Of a stretch of DNA of 64,000 nt, positions 57,849-64,000 are shown one piece after another. The stretch is from DAIQRJ01 sp963708795 (GTDB lineage: Bacteria; Actinomycetota; Actinomycetes; Propionibacteriales; DAIQRJ01), in assembly GCA_963708795.1 (NCBI GenBank), contig CAVPUH010000009.1, positions 62,001 to 126,000 of the forward strand, given 5' to 3'. How positions within the stretch are numbered: position 1 is the stretch's first letter; each line of letters begins with the position of its first letter. A model generated the notes under the pieces. That model was not told the origin of the DNA. It saw nothing but the letters and a program-made list of their open reading frames with translations, and did not search any database. Made by a program: the position numbers and the translations under genes.

Positions 57849-60444
57849 TCACTCGCCGCGCAGGGTGGCGACGAAGTCGTCGAGCTCGTCCGAGGTCAGC
57901 AGGACATCGCGGGCCTTGCTGCCCTCGCTCGGCCCGACGACGCCCTTCGACTCGAGGATGTCCATCAGCCGGCCCGCCTTCGCGAACCCGACGCGCAGCT
58001 TGCGCTGGAGCATCGACGTCGACCCGAACTGCGTCGTGACGATCAACTCAGCTGCCTGACACACGAGGTCGAGGTCGTCACCGATGTCGTCGTCGAGCTC
58101 CCGTGCGGCGGCGACCGGCGCCGCCACGTCGGGGCGGTAGATCGGCGCGAGCTGCTCCTTGCAGTGGGCGACCACCCGACGGATCTCGCCCTCGGTGACC
58201 CACGCTCCCTGGATGCGCACCGCCTTGCTCGCACCCATGGGGAGAAAGAGCCCGTCGCCCTGGCCGACGAGCTTCTCGGCACCGGGCTGGTCGAGGATGA
58301 CCCGCGAGTCGGCCATCGAGGACGTCGCGAACGCCAACCGGGACGGCACGTTCGCCTTGATCAGGCCGGTGACGACGTCGACCGACGGCCGCTGGGTGGC
58401 GAGCACGAGGTGGATGCCGGCGGCCCGGGCGAGCTGGGTGATCCGGACGATCGAGTCCTCGACGTCACGCGGGGCCACCATCATCAGGTCGGCGAGTTCG
58501 TCCACGATCACCAGCAGGTACGGGTAGGGCTCGATCGAGCGTTCGCTGCCCGGCAACGGCTTGACCGTGCCGTCGCGCACACCCTTGTTGAAGTCGTCGA
58601 CGTGGCGGAACCCGAACTTGGCCAGGTCGTCGTAGCGCAGGTCCATCTCCCGCACGACCCACTGCAGCGCCTCGGCGGCCTTCTTCGGGTTCGTGATGAT
58701 CGGCGTGATGAGGTGCGGAATGCCTTCGTAGGCGGTGAGTTCCACCCGCTTCGGGTCGACCAGGATCATCCGGACCTCGTCCGGCGTGGAGCGCATCAAC
58801 ACCGAGCTGATCATCGAGTTGACGAAGACCGACTTGCCGGAGCCGGTGGCGCCGGCGACGAGCAGGTGCGGCATCTTCGCCAGGTTCGCGACCACGAACC
58901 CGCCCTCGACGTCCTTGCCCAGTCCCGACGACCATCGGGTGGTGGTTGTTGCGGGACGCCGACGACCGGAGGACGTCGCCCAGGGAGACGGTCTCCTTGT
59001 CCACGTTGGGGATCTCGACCCCGATCGCGGACTTGCCGGGGATCGGCGAGAGGATCCGGACATCGGCGCTCGCGACGGCGTAGCTGATGTTGCGCGACAG
59101 CGCGGTGACCTTCTCGACCTTGACCGCCTGGCCGAGTTCGACCTCGTACCGCGTGACGGTCGGACCGCGGGTGTACCCGGTGACGGCGGCGTCGATCCCG
59201 AACTGCTCGAGGACGCCGGTGAGTTGGCCGACGACCTTGTCCGACGCGGCGGTCCGCGGCTTGTGCGCCGACCCCGGCTGCAGGACGTCGTTGGGCGGGA
59301 GCGAATACACGATGTCGCCGGAGAGCTGGAGTTGTTCGGCGCGCGCCGGCAGCGGTGAGTGCGGCGGCGGCTCGAGGTGGTCGTGCTTGTCCCCGATCAA
59401 CACACCGTCGCCGGTCTCGTCGAGCGGATCCGGCACCGCGGGTATCGGCGTCGGGCTCGTCACCGGACCCGGGTCCGGTGACGCGCCGGTGAGTGCAGCC
59501 GCCTCCTCGTCAGCATGCTGACGTCGGCGGCGGCGCAGCGCGCGCTCGGCGGCGGCATCCTGGATCACGGGTGTGTCGTAGGGCTGATCGCTCGGCTGCT
59601 CCCCCGCCGGAGCCCCGTCACCACGCCGCCGGCGGGCCTTCTTGGGCGCCGGGCCGTCACCGGTGCTCACCTCCGGGGCGTCGGCGGCGGTACGGCGGTG
59701 CGCGTCGATCTCGGCTCGGAGCGCGGTGATGCGGCCCGGCAGCGAGTGGAGGGGAGCCGCGAGCACGACGACGAGACCGAAGATCAGTAGCAGCACCAAC
59801 AACGGGACGGCGACATAGATGCTGACGAGCTGAACCAGTACGGACGAGACGACATAGCCGATGCCGCCGCCGGCCGACCGCAAGGCGTCGTTGTCCGCGC
59901 CCGGCCGCGGGAGCCCGCGCGAGATGTGGATCAGCCCGAGCAACGCGACCGAGAGCGCCAGCCAGCCCGTGGCCGTCCGGCCCTGACCCTCGCGGTCGGG
60001 TCGGCGGAGCGTGCTCCACGCAGCACCGATCAGCAGCACCGGCAGGGCCCAGGCGAACACACCGATCGCGCCTTCACCGAGCAGCCGCACACCGTCCCCG
60101 AACTGACCCGGCAACTCCCACCACTCGGCCGCGGCCACCAGGATCGCGGCCGCGATGAGCAGCAGGCCGATCCCGTCGCGGCGGAGCTCGGGCTCCACCG
60201 TGGTCGGAGATCCGACGCTGCGGGCCGACCCGCCCACGAGGTGAGCCAGACCCATCCAGACTGCGCGCGCAGCACGGCCGGTCCCGCGGACTGCCCTCGA
60301 CACCGGACTCGGCCCGGTGCGCGTCGGTTTCGACGGCTTCCGGGCCGGTGTACGGTTCGCCGGCCTGCCGCTGGGAGCCGGCCGCCGGGAGTTCGAGGAC
60401 TTCGCCGATCGGGACCGCACGGGGGAAGTCGTACGGGTCGCCAT
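57849..60444 (-). CDS. ftsK: DNA translocase FtsK; one frameshift
   Basis: About 864 residues. Four N-terminal membrane segments (residues 90-240), a Pro/Ala/Arg-rich linker, the alpha domain (YTRGPTVTRYEVELGQAVKVEKVTAL), then after a one-base shift near 58929 the motor domain (VAGATGSGKSVFVN, PYLLVIVDELADLMM, ATQRPSVDVVTGLIKANVP) and a C-terminal gamma winged helix (QRKLRVGFAKAGRLMDILE) for DNA sequence reading. Segregates chromosome dimers at the division septum. Essential or nearly so, hence the break is likely a sequence error. Confidence 0.95.
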
Positions 60445-60612
60445 GGTCGGAGGCTACGCGAATATCCCAGGAGCCACACCTGTCACACGCCCACGCCGCG
60501 GCTGCAGCGTCAGCCGACCGCGACCTCGCCTTCTTGCGGTATCAGTCACACGCCAGCGCCCTCCTTCGGTGAGTCGGTGCGACGACCGCACCGTGAGTCG
60601 GGAGGGACCACC

Positions 60613-60843
60613 ATGTCCACCACAGCATCGTCCGCCGGCGAGAAGAGCCTCCTGCCCACCCGCAAGTGGTGGGCGGCGTTCGCCACGTCGGTGGCCGGCA
60701 TCGTCGTGATGGCGATCAGCGTCGGCGGGTTCAGCAAGGAGGTCGGGATAGCACTCACCTGGGCGGTTGCGCAGGCCGTGATCACCTGGCTGGTCCCCAA
60801 CCAGGACACGCCCGGCGGCGTGCCGGTCAAGAAGCCCAAGTAG
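60613..60843 (+). CDS. Small phage holin-like membrane protein
   Basis: A 76-residue protein. A polar N-terminus is followed by KWWAAFATSVAGIVVMAISVGG and IALTWAVAQAVITWLVPN, giving two membrane segments, then a Pro/Lys tail. The layout and the WLVPN ending recall small membrane proteins in actinobacteriophage lysis cassettes. GGGAGGG lies just upstream of ATG 60613. No other phage gene is near, so it may be a domesticated gene. Convergent with the gene that follows. Confidence 0.6.
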   Translation: MSTTASSAGEKSLLPTRKWWAAFATSVAGIVVMAISVGGFSKEVGIALTWAVAQAVITWLVPNQDTPGGVPVKKPK

Positions 60844-60878
60844 GCACCAGCCAGCCAGCCTCGGGCCTTGCCGGCGGG

Positions 60879-62546
60879 TCAGCCGGTGCCCGACACCGTC
60901 GCGAAGACCTCGGGCCAGCGCGCATCGAGCACCCGGCCGCCGACGCCGACACCGATGCGCAGGACCACGACGCCCACCGTCAGCCCGGCGACCAGCACGG
61001 GCCAGCGGAGCCACGGCACCCAGATCGACCCGATGGCCAGCGCGAGAACGGGCAGCGTGAGCGCCAGCGTGACGGCGCCGTTGACGAGCAGCGCGAGCAG
61101 CGCACCGGCACCGGAGCCGCCGGAACTGGCGAACGGGTTGCCGCCGGCGGCCGGGGCGGGGCTCAGCCAGCGCGCGCTCACCACCGACGCGACCCCGCTG
61201 CCGGCACCCATCACCGACGCCGACACGCCGACCACGATCGGCCAGAGCGACCACCGGTCGGTCCAGGCGAGCGTGACCGGGACGGCGACCAACTCCATCG
61301 GAACGGCCCACGTGAACAGGGCCAGCACCCGCCCGCCGCGGTCGGCGCGCCCGCTGAGCCCGCTCGTCACGTGCAGCCACAACGCGGATCCGTCGTAGGA
61401 GGTGTCCTGCGTCAGCGACGTCCCGACCACGAGGGCGATGACGAGTGGGGCGAACGCGGCCAACGACGGCGTCGCGTGCGCCCCGACCATCTGACTCACG
61501 CCGAACAGCACGGGCACGACCACCACTGCGGCGATCGACGACAGGTAGCGGGGATCGCGGCGCCAGTACCGCAGGCATCGACTCGCGACAGCACCGGTGG
61601 GGTTGTCCGGATAGATCCGTTCGGCCAGTCCGGCCGAGGCCCGGACCCGGGTACCAGCGCCGCCGAGATCGGCCGGCGCGGTCAGGTTGCGGCCCAGCAG
61701 CCGCTCCCAGGATCGGCCCAAGCCGATCACCAGGCCGACCGCGAGCAGGAGCCGGACGGCCGCGTCCACCCAGTGACCCTCGGCCACCAGACCCGGGAGC
61801 GACCACGCCCACCCGAACGGTGTCCACGACGCGATGTCGGCGGCGCGGTGCAGTTGCGCGAGCAGGGCGTCGACATCGCCGGGCCGTGCAGACGCCGAGC
61901 CGAGCGCGAGGTCGAAACCGAGCCCGAAGCTCACCGCCACGACCGCCAGCAGCGCGGTCGCGAGATCGCGAAACCGCCGTGACCGCAGCACACGTGCGAA
62001 CGCCGACGTCAGAACGCGCGCCACCAGCGCGCAGGTCAGCACGCCGAGGAGGGCGGCCACCGCCGCCGCCACGACCGGTGCGGGACCGCGAGACCAGGTG
62101 ACGACCGACGCGGCGGCCACGACGACGGTCGCGACCCCCGGCACGCCCGCCAGCCCGGCGAGGAGCATGCCCGGGATCAGCTCGCGGGCCCGTGTCGGCA
62201 GCAGCACGAACCGGGCGGGGTCGAGGGTCTCGTCCACCCCGAAGACCAGGAGCGGCAGCAACGCCCACGCCAGCGTGAGTGCGCTGAACCCGACGACGGT
62301 GGCGTCGGCCGCCACCTCGACGTCGGCGAAGCGGAGCCCGATCAGCCCGGCCACGGCGACGACGACCACGGCGAGAGCCCACAGCCCGGCCACGGTGAGG
62401 GCGATCGTCCGGGCGCGACTCTGCCGAAGACCGTTGGCGAGCATCCGCAGTTTCATCCGGACGAGGAGTGCGGCGAGACCACGCGGCGTGAGCGCCTCCG
62501 TGCTCGGCCGAGCCGGCGGGTTCGGCGCGCTCGGCACCCCGGACAT
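60879..62546 (-). CDS. Polytopic membrane protein, possible ABC exporter permease
   Basis: A 555-residue protein with about twelve hydrophobic segments in two halves and a central cytoplasmic part (ERLLGRNLTAPADLGGAG, ASRCLRYWRRDPRYL). The layout is like large actinobacterial exporter permeases usually paired with an ATPase, but no ATPase gene is adjacent in the window. ATG 62546 chosen; the frame extends 16 codons further without a ribosome site. Function uncertain. Confidence 0.75.
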   Translation of the reverse strand: MSGVPSAPNPPARPSTEALTPRGLAALLVRMKLRMLANGLRQSRARTIALTVAGLWALAVVVVAVAGLIGLRFADVEVAADATVVGFSALTLAWALLPLLVFGVDETLDPARFVLLPTRARELIPGMLLAGLAGVPGVATVVVAAASVVTWSRGPAPVVAAAVAALLGVLTCALVARVLTSAFARVLRSRRFRDLATALLAVVAVSFGLGFDLALGSASARPGDVDALLAQLHRAADIASWTPFGWAWSLPGLVAEGHWVDAAVRLLLAVGLVIGLGRSWERLLGRNLTAPADLGGAGTRVRASAGLAERIYPDNPTGAVASRCLRYWRRDPRYLSSIAAVVVVPVLFGVSQMVGAHATPSLAAFAPLVIALVVGTSLTQDTSYDGSALWLHVTSGLSGRADRGGRVLALFTWAVPMELVAVPVTLAWTDRWSLWPIVVGVSASVMGAGSGVASVVSARWLSPAPAAGGNPFASSGGSGAGALLALLVNGAVTLALTLPVLALAIGSIWVPWLRWPVLVAGLTVGVVVLRIGVGVGGRVLDARWPEVFATVSGTG

Positions 62547-62634
62547 GCCCGCAGTCTCACACGCGCCGACCGGCCGTTCCCGGTCGCGGGACACCCATGG
62601 TCGCGGACGACGCCGAGCCGGTATCGTCCGCGGT

Positions 62635-62801
62635 GGTCATGAGCGCCAGCAGCTCGTCACGAGCACAGCCCCGGCTCGCTGGCCGGCAACCCTCCACCGC
62701 GGCGGGGTGCCCCGGGTGAGGACCAGGTCGGCACGGGTGCAGAGCATGACCGGGCGGTTTCGCCGACCGGCGGCGACGGACCCGGTCGACAAGCGCGGGT
62801 C
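62635..62801 (+). promoter_or_regulatory. SAM-IV riboswitch upstream of metY
   Basis: The leader has the conserved SAM-IV pattern: GGTCATGAGCGCCAGC, GCCCCGGCTCGCTGGCCGGC, AACCCTCC, GCGGGGTGCCCCGGGTGA, then GACCAGG closing the first stem, and downstream CAAGCGCGGGTC forming the pseudoknot side. It ends about 60 bases before the metY start, so S-adenosylmethionine would turn off metY. Confidence 0.85.
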
Positions 62802-62862
62802 TGGCTGCCAGGCCGCGCACATCCCTGACGGCGCATCGGCGCCCCGACAGCACGGAGTGAGA

Positions 62863-64000
62863 ATGAGCGAGTTCCCCACCGAGACCACCCCCGTCGACCC
62901 GGCCGCCGCCTGGACCTTCGAGACGAAGCAGATCCACGCCGGACAGGCGCCCGACCCGACGACCGGCGCACGCGCGCTGCCGATCTACCAGACGACCTCG
63001 TACGCGTTCCGCGACACCGACCATGCGGCCGCGTTGTTCGGCCTCTCGGAGTTCGGCAACATCTACACCCGCATCATGAACCCGACGCAGGACGTCGTGG
63101 AGCAGCGGATCGCGGCGCTCGAGGGCGGTGTGGCCGCATTGATGCTGTCCTCCGGACAGGCGGCCGAGACCTTCGCGATCCTCAACCTGGCAGTCGCGGG
63201 CGACCACATCGTGTCGAGCCCGAGCCTGTACGGCGGCACCTACAACCTGTTCCACTACACGCTGCCGAAGCTCGGGATCGAGGTCAGCTTCGTCGACGAC
63301 CCGGACGACCTCGACCAGTGGCGCGCGGCGGTGCGGCCCACCACGCGGGCGTTCTACGGCGAGTCGATCCCGAACCCCCGCAACGACATCCTCGACATCG
63401 CGGGCATCGCCGCGGTGGCCCACGAGAACGGGCTGCCGCTGATCGTGGACAACACGGTGGCCACGCCGTACCTGATCCAGCCGCTGGCGCTCGGAGCCGA
63501 CATCGTCGTGCACTCGGCGACGAAGTACCTGGGCGGCCACGGGACGTCGGTGGCCGGCGTCATCGTCGACGGCGGGGCGTTCGACTGGGCGGCCAGCGGG
63601 CGATTCCCCGGCTTCACGACCCCCGACCCGAGCTACCACGGTGTCGTCTACGCCCAGCTCGGCGCCCCGGCGTTCGCGCTCAAGGCGCGCGTGCAGCTGC
63701 TGCGTGACCTCGGCTCGGCGATCTCGCCGTTCAACGCGTTCCTCATCAGCCAGGGCATCGAGACCCTGAGTCTGCGGATGGAGCGCCATGTGTCGAACGC
63801 GGTCCAGGTGGCTCAGTACCTGGAAGCGCATGCGCAGGTCGAGTCGGTCGCCTACGCCGGGTTGCCCAGCTCGCGCTGGTACGCCCGGGCCCAGGAGATC
63901 GCACCCCGCGGGGCCGGCGCCGTGCTCGCGTTCGAGATCGCGGGCGGGCTGCCGGCGGGCAAGCGGTTCGTCGATGCGCTCAAGCTGCACAGTCACGTCG
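62863..64000 (+). CDS. metY: O-acetylhomoserine sulfhydrylase MetY (3' end beyond window)
   Basis: PLP-dependent enzyme making homocysteine from O-acetylhomoserine and sulfide. The 379 visible residues include ARALPIYQTTSYAFRDTDHAA, FGNIYTRIMNPTQDVVEQRIAALEGG, SSGQAAETFAILNLA, SLYGGTYNLFHYTL and the PLP lysine in IVVHSATKYLGGHGTSVAG. ATG 62863 with GGAGTGA upstream. Cut off at the right edge. Under the SAM-IV riboswitch. Confidence 0.93.
   Translation, partial: MSEFPTETTPVDPAAAWTFETKQIHAGQAPDPTTGARALPIYQTTSYAFRDTDHAAALFGLSEFGNIYTRIMNPTQDVVEQRIAALEGGVAALMLSSGQAAETFAILNLAVAGDHIVSSPSLYGGTYNLFHYTLPKLGIEVSFVDDPDDLDQWRAAVRPTTRAFYGESIPNPRNDILDIAGIAAVAHENGLPLIVDNTVATPYLIQPLALGADIVVHSATKYLGGHGTSVAGVIVDGGAFDWAASGRFPGFTTPDPSYHGVVYAQLGAPAFALKARVQLLRDLGSAISPFNAFLISQGIETLSLRMERHVSNAVQVAQYLEAHAQVESVAYAGLPSSRWYARAQEIAPRGAGAVLAFEIAGGLPAGKRFVDALKLHSHV

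Noticed and set aside
62557..63996. 479-codon ORF antisense to metY
   Set aside because: Arg/Asp-rich composition with no family motifs; the plus strand encodes a clear MetY and a riboswitch.

Overview
The window is very GC-rich chromosomal DNA of an actinobacterium (Actinomycetota). The evidence is codon usage with G/C at third positions, a DUF3046 gene beside recA, a ClgR-type regulator with a C-terminal Ala-Ala tail, a SAM-IV-type riboswitch, DUF222/HNH endonuclease, MT0933-type small protein, and gene order resembling Mycobacterium tuberculosis Rv2726c-Rv2748c (dapF, miaA, Rv2728c, miaB, recX, recA, Rv2738c, clgR, pgsA, ftsK). RNase Y between recX and gluABCD argues against Mycobacterium itself. 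I cannot name the genus.

Layout. 1-3.8 kb: end of an unknown gene, then dapF, miaA, an MT0933-type small protein, an Rv2728c-like protein and a membrane protein. 4-23.8 kb: accessory block with a zinc-finger SDR protein, a GH38 alpha-mannosidase, an ABC exporter with its own two-component system, a secreted lipoprotein/PKD-like pair, a DUF222-HNH endonuclease, a kinase-like protein, glutathione peroxidase, a truncated phosphodiesterase, and a LacI-ROK kinase-SIS isomerase-GH38 operon. 23.9-35.6 kb: conserved core with miaB, a SulP transporter, gluABCD, an aldose epimerase, RNase Y, recX, recA and DUF3046. 35.6-45.2 kb: CDP-polyol synthesis and polymerisation (TarIJ-like, TagF-like), treY-treZ, rmlC and rmlD. 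45.2-60.4 kb: lhr, clgR, a YdcZ-type transporter, a methyltransferase, cinA, pgsA, rimO, PPi-dependent phosphofructokinase, a mannonate dehydratase-like enzyme and ftsK. 60.6-64 kb: a holin-like protein, a polytopic membrane protein, and a SAM-IV riboswitch followed by metY (cut by the window end).

Two themes stand out. First, four genes (HNH endonuclease, recA, lhr, clgR) are preceded by matches to the LexA-independent RecA-NDp/PafBC-type promoter (TTGTCRGTG-N8-TAGNNT), and recA also has a LexA box. This suggests a clustered DNA-damage regulon. Second, at least 17 genes, including recA, ftsK, rny and lhr, are interrupted by single-base frameshifts that restore family-typical protein when bridged. 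These are most simply uncorrected sequencing indels, not pseudogenes, so such genes are annotated as one frameshifted CDS.
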